Assembly: GCA_039026555.1 (NCBI GenBank)
Contig: JBCCMB010000016.1
Span: 1-34,552 of the forward strand
Reading direction: 5' to 3'
Source: JBCCMB01 sp039026555
GTDB taxonomy: Bacteria; Pseudomonadota; Alphaproteobacteria; Caulobacterales; Hyphomonadaceae
DNA: 34,552 nt
This document shows, in pieces, positions 7,988 to 16,478 of this stretch; the first letter of the stretch is position 1; every line of letters begins with the position of its first letter. The notes beneath the pieces were generated by a model, which saw only the letters and a list, made by a program, of their open reading frames with translations, was not told the DNA's origin and did no database searches. The translations under genes were made by a program, and so were the position numbers.

Positions 7988-9007
7988 TCACCCAGGGACA
8001 AGCCGCGCAAGTTTTCGGCCAAAGCCGGCGCCGGTAAACAAGCTGCAAAAAGCCGCCGGCGCAGCGTCTAGCTCGTCGACAATGTCTTCGCGGTATTTGA
8101 GGGCGCCGTCGCGAATTAAGCCGGCGACTTCCGCTTGAGCGGCGGGAAACTCGCGCAAATCGTCGAACACCACTAGGCCCTCCATCCTCAAGCGTTTGGC
8201 GATAAATTCGCGTGTGTTCTTGATGCCCGGCACGTCTTCGGGCGGAAGATTATAGTCCGCCACTTGGCCCGAGATGATGATCCGGCCGCCGGGGCGCATC
8301 AAGGGCAGGACGCGGTCGATCATGGCGTTGCCGACATTGTCGAAGAGAACGTCGATTCCTTTCGGGAAGGCGTTGGCAAGGGCGGCGTCCAGATCGACGG
8401 ATTTATAGTCGATCGCCTGATCAAACCCGGCTTCGCTTGTGATCCACGCGCATTTATCGGCGCCGCCAGCGACGCCCACGACATGGCTGGCGCCCCAATG
8501 CTTGGCGAGCTGACCGGCTGTTGCGCCCACCGGACCCGCCGCTGACGTCACCAGCACGCGGGCGTCCGGCTTTATTTGCGCGACGCGTTTGAGGCCGAAA
8601 TAGGCGGTCATCCCAGGTACGCCCAAAACGCCGATCCAGGTCGACAAGGGCACGCCTAAATCCGGCAGTTTGCCGACATAGCCCTTGCCCTTAGAGATCG
8701 AATGTGTCGCCCACCCCGAACCGAGCGTCACCGTCGCCCCCACGGGATAAGCGTCGTTCAGGCTTTGGACGACTTCGCCAACGCCAAATCCGTCAATCGT
8801 ATCGCCTGGCTGCAAGGGCGGGGCGTAGCTGGCGCCCGGGGACAAGCGCGAACGCGTGCCAGGGTCGAGCGATACATAGGCGTTTTCGACAAGAAACTCG
8901 CCCTCTTCCAGCTTCGGGATTGGGGCGGTTTCGATGCGAAAATCGTCCGGGCTCGGCGCGCCTTTAACGTGATGGGCGAGGACGATCCGTTTCAACTCTT
9001 GTGTCAT
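7988..9007 (-). CDS. NADP-dependent oxidoreductase, MDR/PTGR (CurA-like) family
   Basis: A 339-residue zinc-independent medium-chain dehydrogenase/reductase of the prostaglandin-reductase/CurA group, which reduces the C=C bond of alpha,beta-unsaturated ketones with NADPH. Supporting features are the family signature YVSLDPGTR (44-52), the nucleotide-binding AAGPVGA (156-162), the later LFDNVG and GGRIIISGQVADYN segments, and the absence of zinc-ligand cysteines. ATG 9007 gives the conserved N-terminus (MTQELKRIVLA); the frame is open for 130 more codons upstream but that part overlaps the divergent VOC gene. Position in the monooxygenase/acyl-CoA cluster suggests it processes an enone intermediate or detoxifies reactive enones (inference). 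The physiological substrate is unknown. Confidence 0.9.
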   Translation of the reverse strand: MTQELKRIVLAHHVKGAPSPDDFRIETAPIPKLEEGEFLVENAYVSLDPGTRSRLSPGASYAPPLQPGDTIDGFGVGEVVQSLNDAYPVGATVTLGSGWATHSISKGKGYVGKLPDLGVPLSTWIGVLGVPGMTAYFGLKRVAQIKPDARVLVTSAAGPVGATAGQLAKHWGASHVVGVAGGADKCAWITSEAGFDQAIDYKSVDLDAALANAFPKGIDVLFDNVGNAMIDRVLPLMRPGGRIIISGQVADYNLPPEDVPGIKNTREFIAKRLRMEGLVVFDDLREFPAAQAEVAGLIRDGALKYREDIVDELDAAPAAFCSLFTGAGFGRKLARLVPG

Positions 9008-9023
9008 TCTTGTCTTTTCCTTC

Positions 9024-9056
9024 AGCAAGGCGTCGTGTTTGTTGGGCGGCCTTGCT
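9024..9056. promoter_or_regulatory. 8-bp inverted repeat in the divergent gap between oxidoreductase and VOC genes
   Basis: AGCAAGGC at 9024-9031 is matched by its exact reverse complement GCCTTGCT at 9049-9056, separated by 17 bases. It lies within the 81-base region between the two divergent start codons (9007 and 9089). Centre-to-centre spacing is 25 bases, so the two half-sites are on roughly similar faces of the helix. It could be an operator for an unlinked regulator or a hairpin in the VOC leader. No T-run follows, so it is not an intrinsic terminator. Confidence 0.35.
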
Positions 9057-9088
9057 CGCCTTTTGCAGTTCGAATTGAAGGACAATTC

Positions 9089-9520
9089 ATGGACCAGCGT
9101 TTCAGCATCGTCACCCTCGGAACCAATGATTTGGACCGCGCCGTTAAGTTTTGGGAGGATATGGGCTGGTCGTGCGGCATGCGGCCGGAAGGCGGCGCGA
9201 TCGCGTTTTTCCAAACTGGCGGATTGGCGCTCGCGATTTATCCTTTCGACAAGCTCGCGGAAGATTGCGGCATGACCGATCGGGGTCCGGGGTTTGGCGG
9301 GTTCACCATCGCTTACAATACCTTCTCGCAAGAAGAAGTGGACGATGTGCTGGCGCGCGCCGTCGCGGCCGGCGGCAAACTGCAAAAGGCGGCGCACAAA
9401 GCGTTTTGGGGCGGGTATTCAGGCTATTTCTTGGATCCCGACGGGCATCCGTGGGAAGTGGCGTGGAACCCGTTTTTCATGCTGACCCAAGACGGCGAGA
9501 TGCTGCTGCCCGAACAGTAA
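9089..9520 (+). CDS. VOC (glyoxalase/bleomycin-resistance/dioxygenase) family protein
   Basis: A 143-residue protein with the vicinal-oxygen-chelate beta-alpha-beta-beta-beta pattern: N-terminal RFSIVTLGTNDLDRAVKFW (4-22), the repeated central strand region, and the C-terminal motif YFLDPDGHPWEVAWNP, whose Glu is a typical metal ligand. The usual N-terminal His ligand is replaced in the TLG segment, which is common in a large uncharacterised VOC branch. ATG 9089 is preceded by AAGGA (9078-9082). An in-frame extension back to 8702 overlaps the divergent oxidoreductase gene and is rejected. The reaction is unknown; location beside the enone reductase hints at a shared small-molecule substrate but does not show it. 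Confidence 0.85.
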   Translation: MDQRFSIVTLGTNDLDRAVKFWEDMGWSCGMRPEGGAIAFFQTGGLALAIYPFDKLAEDCGMTDRGPGFGGFTIAYNTFSQEEVDDVLARAVAAGGKLQKAAHKAFWGGYSGYFLDPDGHPWEVAWNPFFMLTQDGEMLLPEQ

Positions 9521-9577
9521 GCTTGCGCCCCGGCGATGGATCGCTTTGAGTGATCTGCTTAGGTCGGGGGATAAGGG

Positions 9578-11260
9578 TTGGACACTCGCGATTCAGCAGA
9601 TTCGACCGGCGTCTGGCGGCGGATACGTAAAAGCTTGGCGGCGTACGGTTTAGGCGGGTTTGCGCTCGCAGGGTTTTTCTGTGTCTCCGTCGTTGCGACA
9701 GGTTTGGGTTTTGCAGATTTGCGGGCCGCCAATACCGATGCTGCGCACTTGTCGATCATCGAACTCGGCTTTGTCGGCGCCGTCACCTTGTTTGTGGTCA
9801 GCGCCATGGTCGCCGCGCTCAATGCGGCGCTGGACACCACGCGCGGCGCGGCCATGCGCGCCACGGCGTTTGTGTTCTACGTTTTCTTCGCGTTTTGGTC
9901 CGTGGGCTTCGGTTTTGGGTTTTTTTGGAAGGAGCTGGCGGGCCAAGAATTCACCGAGACGCAATTTGAGCGCTCAATCTCAAACGCCGCCGCCGGCGTC
10001 GCCGACGCCTCAGACGCGCTAGCGGTTGTTGAGACCAGTGTGGTTCGCGCTGCGGATTTGGCGCGGGCGCGCGCCGAATTGGAAGCGGAAGAGGGCGGAA
10101 CATGCGCCAACCGCCCCGCATCCCCGCCGGGCGACGGCCCGCTCACACGAAGTCGGTTCGCCTTCGCAGATCGCGCCCAGGCCCTCGCTGAGGACGTCGC
10201 GCGCAATTGGACCGGCCGTTTGGAACCGCAGCGATTGGTTTTGGAACGCCGCGTCGCGGCTTTGTCGAGCGGGACGCCGCTGCCAGAGGGGGCAGATAGC
10301 GAGGAGGCGGCGTTGCTCGCGGACCTCGCCGCCGCCAAGCGCCTATCGTCGGTCGACCGCGAGCTGCTGTTCACCCAGACCTATGACGATGTGCGCAGTT
10401 TTATCGCCTCTGCAAACGCGCTGCGCGCGCGCAATGGCGATGCGTTTGCGGATCAATTGGACGCTCTCTCGTCAGAGGTTGGCGCCGACCCTCAACGTCG
10501 CGGACGGGCCGACCCCGAGCGCTTGGATGATCCTTCTTATTGCTGGGATGTCGTGCTTAGCGATCGATTGCTCGCGGCGGCGGCCTCCTTGCGTGCGTTG
10601 GAGGACATTGCCGCGCCGACATTTGAATTTCTGGAAGGCCCGAAGGCGACGCGGGCGGCGTTCTTCAATTTGGCGCGCTGGGTCGGCGGCGTTTGGCGCG
10701 CAGGGTCGCAAGACTTCGGCGAGAAGGAGTTTGTCGCTCTGTTTGCGAGCTTGGCGGTCGATCTCGGGATATTGATTTTGACGCTCTTGCGCGCCCCGCG
10801 GCGTTTGCAATTGAGCGCGCTCGCCCGCGCGGAGATCTCGGCGGATACCGAACGCGATGCGGCGGAGCGGCTGGCGGGGTTGGCGAGCGACCGTGTCAGA
10901 CAGCTCCTAGACGACCACATCCTGCAGGATGGTCGCCGCCGCTATTTGGCGTTTGAAGCGCCCGAACATGCTGGTCCGGCAAGAATTCAAGGCGCCAAAG
11001 CGCTCAGAAATCTGGCGCTGTTCATTGCGGACAAGCCGGGCGTCAAACGCGTCGACACGCCAATAGCTTTGCTATGGCCGAGCCTTCGCCGACGGCTCGC
11101 CGCGAGCTTGAAAATCACGGCAAACCGCCGAGGATTACAGGTCTATCGCCTGTCGCCGGAAGCTGAGATGGCTTTGAAGCTCTTATTTAAAGCCGGAGGT
11201 GCGGCGCCGGATAAACCGCCGTCGCCTGAACCTCTACGCTTCGAAACGCTCGCGGATTAG
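9578..11260 (+). CDS. unrecognised membrane protein, 3+1 transmembrane topology with large periplasmic helical domain
   Basis: I cannot assign this 560-residue protein to a family. The start is TTG 9578, with a G-rich stretch just upstream (9566-9570 GGGGG; 9575-9577 GGG). Hydrophobic segments lie at about 20-45, 59-85, 95-117 and 384-404. By the positive-inside rule (RRIRK before the first segment; RAPRRL after the last) residues 118-383 would be periplasmic and 405-560 cytoplasmic. The periplasmic part is Ala/Arg/Glu-rich and probably helical or coiled, with two cysteines (C176, C322) that could pair. The tail contains a compact basic region (about 450-530, with RRRLAASLKITANRRG) resembling a small winged-helix or binding domain (inference). 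DUF4407-like proteins share a similar layout, but I see no decisive motif. Its stop overlaps that of convergent maeB. Confidence 0.75.
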   Translation: MDTRDSADSTGVWRRIRKSLAAYGLGGFALAGFFCVSVVATGLGFADLRAANTDAAHLSIIELGFVGAVTLFVVSAMVAALNAALDTTRGAAMRATAFVFYVFFAFWSVGFGFGFFWKELAGQEFTETQFERSISNAAAGVADASDALAVVETSVVRAADLARARAELEAEEGGTCANRPASPPGDGPLTRSRFAFADRAQALAEDVARNWTGRLEPQRLVLERRVAALSSGTPLPEGADSEEAALLADLAAAKRLSSVDRELLFTQTYDDVRSFIASANALRARNGDAFADQLDALSSEVGADPQRRGRADPERLDDPSYCWDVVLSDRLLAAAASLRALEDIAAPTFEFLEGPKATRAAFFNLARWVGGVWRAGSQDFGEKEFVALFASLAVDLGILILTLLRAPRRLQLSALARAEISADTERDAAERLAGLASDRVRQLLDDHILQDGRRRYLAFEAPEHAGPARIQGAKALRNLALFIADKPGVKRVDTPIALLWPSLRRRLAASLKITANRRGLQVYRLSPEAEMALKLLFKAGGAAPDKPPSPEPLRFETLAD

Positions 11261-13545
11261 TCGTCCGCTGAAACCTCTGCATGCGGGTCGTAGGCTGAGA
11301 AGGTCGCTAAATTCACAATATCCGCGACTGTGGCGCCCAATTGCGCGATCTGGATCGGCGCTTTGAGGCCCATTAGGAGTGGTCCGATGACGGTGGCGCC
11401 GCCCAAGGAAGCCGCGATCTTGGTTGAGATCGACGCCGAGTGAATGGCCGGCATAATCAGGACATTGGCGGGTTCGGACAGGCGGCAGAAGGGATAAAGG
11501 CGGCGCGCGTCCGGGTTTAGAGCTATGTCGGCGCCGATCTCGCCCTCATACTCAAAATCAATGTCCTTGCGCTCATCCAACAAAGCGACGGCGTCGCGCA
11601 CCTTGGCGGCGCGTTCGCCGGGCGGATTGCCGAAGGTGGAATAAGACAAGAGCGCCACGCGCGGCGTAAAGCCCATGCGGCGTGCGGCTTTTGCGGTTTC
11701 CACCCCCAAATCCGCCAATTTTTGCGCGGCAGGCAGCTCGGTGACGTTGGTGTCAGCGATGAAAATTGGGCCCGATTTGCCGATTACGATGGACATGCCC
11801 ATAACCGGCTCGCCCTCGCGGCCGTCCAACACCATCCGAACGTCGTTGAGGCAGATGTCGTAATTGCGCGTGACGCCCGTCACCATGCCGTCGGCGTGAC
11901 CAAGCGCGACCATGCAGGCGCCGAATATGTTTCGGTCATTGTTGACGAGACGTTGCACGTCGCGCTGCAAATAACCCTTCCGCTTGAGGCGCTCATATAA
12001 GAAATCGAAGTAGTCCGGGTTTTTGTCAGATAAGCGCGCATTGATGATTTCGAGCTCGTCCTCCGGAACACCGACGACACGCATATTGCGCTTCACCTGT
12101 TCTTCGCGGCCAATCAGAACAGGGACACCCAATTCTTGAGTTTTAAAGGCGTAGGCCGCGCGAATAACGGCCGGCTCTTCGCCCTCGGCGAATACGATGC
12201 GCTTGGGGTTTTCTTCCGCGCGCACTGAGCCTTGAACCCGTTGCAGGAAGCCTGCCGACGGATCCAAACGTCTCGCCAAAGCGTTGGTGTAGGCTTCCAT
12301 ATCTTCAATCGGCTTGCGCGCCACGCCTGTGTCCATCGCCGCTTGAGCGACGAAGGGCGGGATATAGGAGATTAGCCGTGGATCGAACGGCACCGGAATG
12401 ATGTAGTCTGGACCAAATGTCGGACGGGCGCCGTGGTATGCTGCGGCGACTTCATCCGGCACATCCTCGCGGGCCAATTGCGCCAAGGCTTCGGCGGCCG
12501 CCACTTTCATTTCTTCATTGATGGTCCGCGCCCGCACATCCAAGGCGCCGCGGAAAATGTAAGGAAAGCCCAGAACATTGTTGACCTGATTGGGATAATC
12601 CGATCGGCCAGTGGCGATAATGGCGTCTCCGCGCACCTCCTTAATATCCTCCGGCGTGATTTCCGGATCGGGATTGGCCATGGCGAAGATGATCGGATTA
12701 GCCGCCATGGATTTCACCATGTCTTGGCTGACGGCGCCTTTCACCGAAAGGCCCAGGAATACGTCTGCGCCCTCCATGGCTTCGGTGAGCGTACGTTTTT
12801 CCGTCTTCACGGCGAACGCAGATTTGAACTGATCCATGCCGTCTTCACGGCCTTCATAAATGACGCCGTTTCGGTCGCACAGGAGGATGTTTTCCTTCGG
12901 CACGCCCATGTGTTGGATCAACCCGGCGCAAGAAATGCCGGCGGCGCCCGCGCCTGAGACGGCGATTTTCAGATCTTTCATCTTACGCCCGGTGATTTCG
13001 CAGGCGTTGATAATCCCCGCCGCGGCGATGATCGCCGTGCCGTGCTGGTCGTCGTGGAATACCGGGATGTCGAGCTTTTCCCGCAATTCGCTTTCAATGA
13101 CGAAGCATTCCGGGCCTTTAATATCTTCCAGATTGATGCCGCCGAAGGTGGAGCCGATCGCGCGGACGCATTCGATAAATTTGTCGGCGTCTTTTTCGTC
13201 GACCTCGATGTCGATCGAATCAACGTCTGCGAAGCGTTTGAATAGGACGGATTTGCCTTCCATTACCGGCTTCGAAGCCATCGGGCCCAAATCGCCCAAT
13301 CCTAGAATCGCCGTGCCGTTCGAGATCACAGCGACCATATTGCCTTTGGAGGTGTAGTCGTAAGCAAGGTCCTCATCGTCCGCGATGGCTAAGACCGGCA
13401 CCGCTACGCCCGGCGAATACGCAAGCGAGAGGTCGCGCTGCGTCGCCATGGGTTTGGTCGGGGCGACCGATAATTTACCGGGTTGCGGGTCCTTATGGAA
13501 CGCGAGCGCCTCATCATCGGTAAAGGCGGGGCGGTTGGAGCTCAT
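11257..13545 (-). CDS. maeB: NADP-dependent malic enzyme with C-terminal phosphotransacetylase-like domain
   Basis: Malic enzyme converts malate and NADP+ to pyruvate, CO2 and NADPH. The 762-residue protein has the bacterial MaeB layout. The N-terminal malic domain carries LSLAYSPGVA (39-48, with the catalytic Tyr), SNGTAILGLGDLG and DDQHGTAI. The NAD(P) Rossmann follows (VSGAGAAGISCAG). After residue 430 comes a phosphate-acetyltransferase-like domain (KRIVFAEGEEP to the C-terminus), which in this family is regulatory and sensed as acetyl-CoA-binding rather than a working Pta. ATG 13545 has AAGGA about 10 nt upstream and matches the family start; the longer frame to 13605 is rejected. It is divergent from mutS and convergent with the unknown membrane gene. 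Adjacency to mutS is conserved in many alphaproteobacteria. Confidence 0.95.
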   Translation of the reverse strand: MSSNRPAFTDDEALAFHKDPQPGKLSVAPTKPMATQRDLSLAYSPGVAVPVLAIADDEDLAYDYTSKGNMVAVISNGTAILGLGDLGPMASKPVMEGKSVLFKRFADVDSIDIEVDEKDADKFIECVRAIGSTFGGINLEDIKGPECFVIESELREKLDIPVFHDDQHGTAIIAAAGIINACEITGRKMKDLKIAVSGAGAAGISCAGLIQHMGVPKENILLCDRNGVIYEGREDGMDQFKSAFAVKTEKRTLTEAMEGADVFLGLSVKGAVSQDMVKSMAANPIIFAMANPDPEITPEDIKEVRGDAIIATGRSDYPNQVNNVLGFPYIFRGALDVRARTINEEMKVAAAEALAQLAREDVPDEVAAAYHGARPTFGPDYIIPVPFDPRLISYIPPFVAQAAMDTGVARKPIEDMEAYTNALARRLDPSAGFLQRVQGSVRAEENPKRIVFAEGEEPAVIRAAYAFKTQELGVPVLIGREEQVKRNMRVVGVPEDELEIINARLSDKNPDYFDFLYERLKRKGYLQRDVQRLVNNDRNIFGACMVALGHADGMVTGVTRNYDICLNDVRMVLDGREGEPVMGMSIVIGKSGPIFIADTNVTELPAAQKLADLGVETAKAARRMGFTPRVALLSYSTFGNPPGERAAKVRDAVALLDERKDIDFEYEGEIGADIALNPDARRLYPFCRLSEPANVLIMPAIHSASISTKIAASLGGATVIGPLLMGLKAPIQIAQLGATVADIVNLATFSAYDPHAEVSADD

Positions 13546-13578
13546 CGGAGGTCTTCCTTGGTGGAATCGGAAAAAACA

Positions 13579-13594
13579 ACAATCGGACGATTGT
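13579..13594. promoter_or_regulatory. 16-bp palindrome in the maeB-mutS divergent region
   Basis: ACAATCG-GA-CGATTGT is a perfect 7-2-7 inverted repeat 34 bases upstream of the maeB start and 140 bases upstream of the mutS ATG. Position and symmetry suit a dimeric regulator, most likely acting on maeB. A chance palindrome of this length is uncommon but not negligible in 34 kb. No regulator is implied by neighbours. Confidence 0.35.
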
Positions 13595-13733
13595 CGACGC
13601 GACACTAGGCGTGTCCGCGCCGCCCCTCAACCCGCCGCGAAATCTATCGCCGCGTCGAGCTCTGCTAAGGCCGAAGCCCAGAAGTGGGCGCGCCCGCTTG
13701 CGCAGGCCGTTGGCGGGGTTATCGTCCGCGCCC

Positions 13734-16424
13734 ATGTCCGCATCTGCATCTTCAACAAAACCGCCTGCGCCGACGCCGTTTATGGCGCAGTATTTGGAAA
13801 TCAAAGCGCGTCACCCCGATTCGCTTTTGTTCTTCCGCATGGGCGATTTTTACGAGCTTTTCTTTGACGATGCGGAAGTCGCTGCGGCGGTGCTGGACAT
13901 TACATTGACCGCGCGCGGTCAGCATAAAGGCGATCCCATTCCCATGGCGGGCGTTCCCTATCACGCCGCCGATGGATATTTGGCGCGCCTGATTCGCGCT
14001 GGCCATCGCGTCGCCGTGTGCGAACAATTGGAAGATCCCGCAGCGGCCAAAGCGCGTGGCTCGAAGGCTGTCGTTAAACGTGATGTCGTTCGGGTCGTGA
14101 CGCCGGGCACGCTGACGGAAGATAATTTGTTGGACCGACGGTCCGCCAATGTGCTGGCCGCGATCGGGCTTGCGGCGGGCGGCGCCGAGGCGGCGTTGGC
14201 CTTAGCCGACGTCTCGACCGGCCGTTTTGAGATTTTCGCCTGCGCGCCGGAAGCGATCGGCGAAGAGTTATCGGCCGTGTCGCCCGGCGAGATTGTGGTG
14301 GCGGAAGCCGCATACGCCCGACCGATGATTGCCGGATTGCTTGGCGAATTGAACGCGCCGGCGGCGCCGCGGCCGAGTCCCAAAGCCGATCCGAAATCTG
14401 GCGAACGCCTCCTTAAAGACGCGTTCGGCGTCTCCGCCCTGGATGCATTTGGCGTGTTTTCGCGAGCGGAGCTATCCGCCGCGGGATTGTTATTGGACTA
14501 TATGTCCTTAGCCCAAGCTGGCGGCGCTCCCCGACTTGATCCGCCATTACGCCGAACGTCCCAGGCGACCATGGCGATTGATCGTGCAACGCGCGCAAGC
14601 CTTGAAATCGATCGGTCCGCTCAGGGCGTTCGCAAAGGATCTCTGCTCGCCGCCGTGGATAGAACGCTCACCTCGCCGGGCGCGCGCATGCTGGCGGATC
14701 GGCTGGCCCGGCCGCTCACGGACGTCGAGGCGATTGACGCGCGCTTGGACGCCGTAGCCTATTTCGTCGACGATCCTGACAAACGCGACGCCGTGCGCGA
14801 AGAGCTTAAAGCGGGCGCCGATATCGAGCGCGCGCGCATGCGCTTGAAGCTGGGACGGGGCGGGCCGCGCGACCTGCTTGCTTTGAAATCTGGATTGATG
14901 GCCGGCGAACGCGCCGCCGCGCGATTGATGGGCGCGCTGGGCGGCCCTCCGGAAGAACTTGCAAGCGCCGCTGCGCCGCTGAGCCTCGCCGAACAGCCCG
15001 ATCTTGCGGGCTTTGTTCGCACGCTCGACAAAGCGATATCGCCGGACGCGCCGGCCCTCTTGCGCGATGGCGGTTTTATCGCGGCGGGCTTTGATCCTGC
15101 GCTGGATGAAGCGCGAGGCCTGCGTGACGACAGCCGCAAAATTATCGCATCCCTGCAAGCCAAATACGCAGAAGAGGCTGGCGTTCCGTCCCTCAAGATC
15201 AAGCACAACAACGTGTTGGGCTATTTTATCGACGTAACGGCGCGAAACGCCGGACCTCTAACTGAAGCGCCGCTCAACGAGACCTTTATCCATCGGCAGA
15301 CCTTGGCGAGCGCTGTGCGCTTTACGACGACGGAATTGGCCGATCTCGACGGCCGCATCGCCCGGGCCGACGAAGAAGCGCGTGCGCGGGAAGTTGCGAT
15401 TTTCAACGATTTGGTTGCGCAGGCGGACGCGTTGTCCTCGCCGATCGCCGCCGCCGCCGACGGTCTCGCGCGGATCGATGTCGCCGGCGGTCTTGCGCAA
15501 TGGGCGGCGGAAACCTCCGCGATACGACCGGAGGTGGACGCCTCCACCGCGTTCGACGTTGAAGCGGCGCGGCACCCGGTCGTCGAGGCGGCCTTGCGCG
15601 CGGAAGGAGAGGGCTTCACCGCCAATGATTGCCGCTTGGACGCCACCGGCGAAGCGGGGCCGCGGCTCTTACTCGTGACCGGACCGAACATGGCGGGCAA
15701 ATCCACCTATCTTCGGCAAAATGTCCTGCTGGCGATTTTGGCCCAATCGGGCAGTTTCGTGCCCGCGCGCCGTTTTCGTTTGGGCGTTGCCGATCGCGTG
15801 TTCTCGCGGGTTGGCGCGTCCGATGATCTGTCTCGCGGCCGATCGACCTTTATGGTGGAGATGATCGAAACGGCGGCGATCCTCAACCAATCCGGCCCAC
15901 GTGCGCTCGTCATCCTCGACGAGGTCGGGCGCGGCACGGCGACTTATGATGGTCTTGCGATTGCTTGGGCGGCGGCCGAGCATCTTCATGACGTCAACGC
16001 GTGTCGTGCGATTTTCGCGACGCATTATCATGAACTCACGGATCTTGCGGATCGATTAGAGCATGGCGCAAACGCCAGCCTCCGCGCGAAGGATTGGAAT
16101 GGCGAATTGGTCTTTCTGCACGAGGTGCGCGCCGGCGCGGCGGACAAATCTTACGGCGTTCAAGTGGCGCGGCTCGCCGGTCTGCCGGCCGCCGCGGTGG
16201 ATCGCGCGGAAAGCGTGCTCGAGCGTTTAGAAGGCGAGGGCGCGCCGGGCGCGGCGTTGGATGATCTTCCCCTCTTCGCCAGCGTCAAAATAGTGGAGCA
16301 AGTCAGCGCGCCGAGCGAGGCGGACAAATTGCTGGCCGAGTTAGATCCGGACAGCCTGACGCCCAGAGAAGCCCTCGACTTAATCTACCGACTAAAATCA
16401 GCGTCCACATCCGGCGAGAATTGA
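13734..16424 (+). CDS. mutS: DNA mismatch repair protein MutS
   Basis: MutS recognises base mismatches and small loops and, on ATP binding, recruits MutL. The 896-residue form from ATG 13734 has the mismatch-reading F39-Y-E41 (F-x-E) in GDFYELF, a connector and core/clamp region, and the C-terminal ABC-type ATPase: Walker A GPNMAGKST at 650-658, signature segment DDLSRGRSTF, and Walker B LDE with D729-E730. The helix-turn-helix dimer region and a C-terminal tail follow. A GTG at 13611 in the same frame would add 41 low-complexity Arg/Pro-rich residues unlike the family, so 13734 is preferred, though its ribosome site is weak. It heads the conserved order mutS-glnD-murJ-trpS. Confidence 0.96.
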   Translation: MSASASSTKPPAPTPFMAQYLEIKARHPDSLLFFRMGDFYELFFDDAEVAAAVLDITLTARGQHKGDPIPMAGVPYHAADGYLARLIRAGHRVAVCEQLEDPAAAKARGSKAVVKRDVVRVVTPGTLTEDNLLDRRSANVLAAIGLAAGGAEAALALADVSTGRFEIFACAPEAIGEELSAVSPGEIVVAEAAYARPMIAGLLGELNAPAAPRPSPKADPKSGERLLKDAFGVSALDAFGVFSRAELSAAGLLLDYMSLAQAGGAPRLDPPLRRTSQATMAIDRATRASLEIDRSAQGVRKGSLLAAVDRTLTSPGARMLADRLARPLTDVEAIDARLDAVAYFVDDPDKRDAVREELKAGADIERARMRLKLGRGGPRDLLALKSGLMAGERAAARLMGALGGPPEELASAAAPLSLAEQPDLAGFVRTLDKAISPDAPALLRDGGFIAAGFDPALDEARGLRDDSRKIIASLQAKYAEEAGVPSLKIKHNNVLGYFIDVTARNAGPLTEAPLNETFIHRQTLASAVRFTTTELADLDGRIARADEEARAREVAIFNDLVAQADALSSPIAAAADGLARIDVAGGLAQWAAETSAIRPEVDASTAFDVEAARHPVVEAALRAEGEGFTANDCRLDATGEAGPRLLLVTGPNMAGKSTYLRQNVLLAILAQSGSFVPARRFRLGVADRVFSRVGASDDLSRGRSTFMVEMIETAAILNQSGPRALVILDEVGRGTATYDGLAIAWAAAEHLHDVNACRAIFATHYHELTDLADRLEHGANASLRAKDWNGELVFLHEVRAGAADKSYGVQVARLAGLPAAAVDRAESVLERLEGEGAPGAALDDLPLFASVKIVEQVSAPSEADKLLAELDPDSLTPREALDLIYRLKSASTSGEN

Positions 16425-16478
16425 CGATATCGCGTCGGCGCCTATGTCCCGCCCGAAAATCCCGCTAACAGGACACTC

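Noticed and set aside
13611..13733. MutS start at GTG 13611
   Set aside because: It would add 41 Arg/Pro-rich residues not seen in the family and has no ribosome site.
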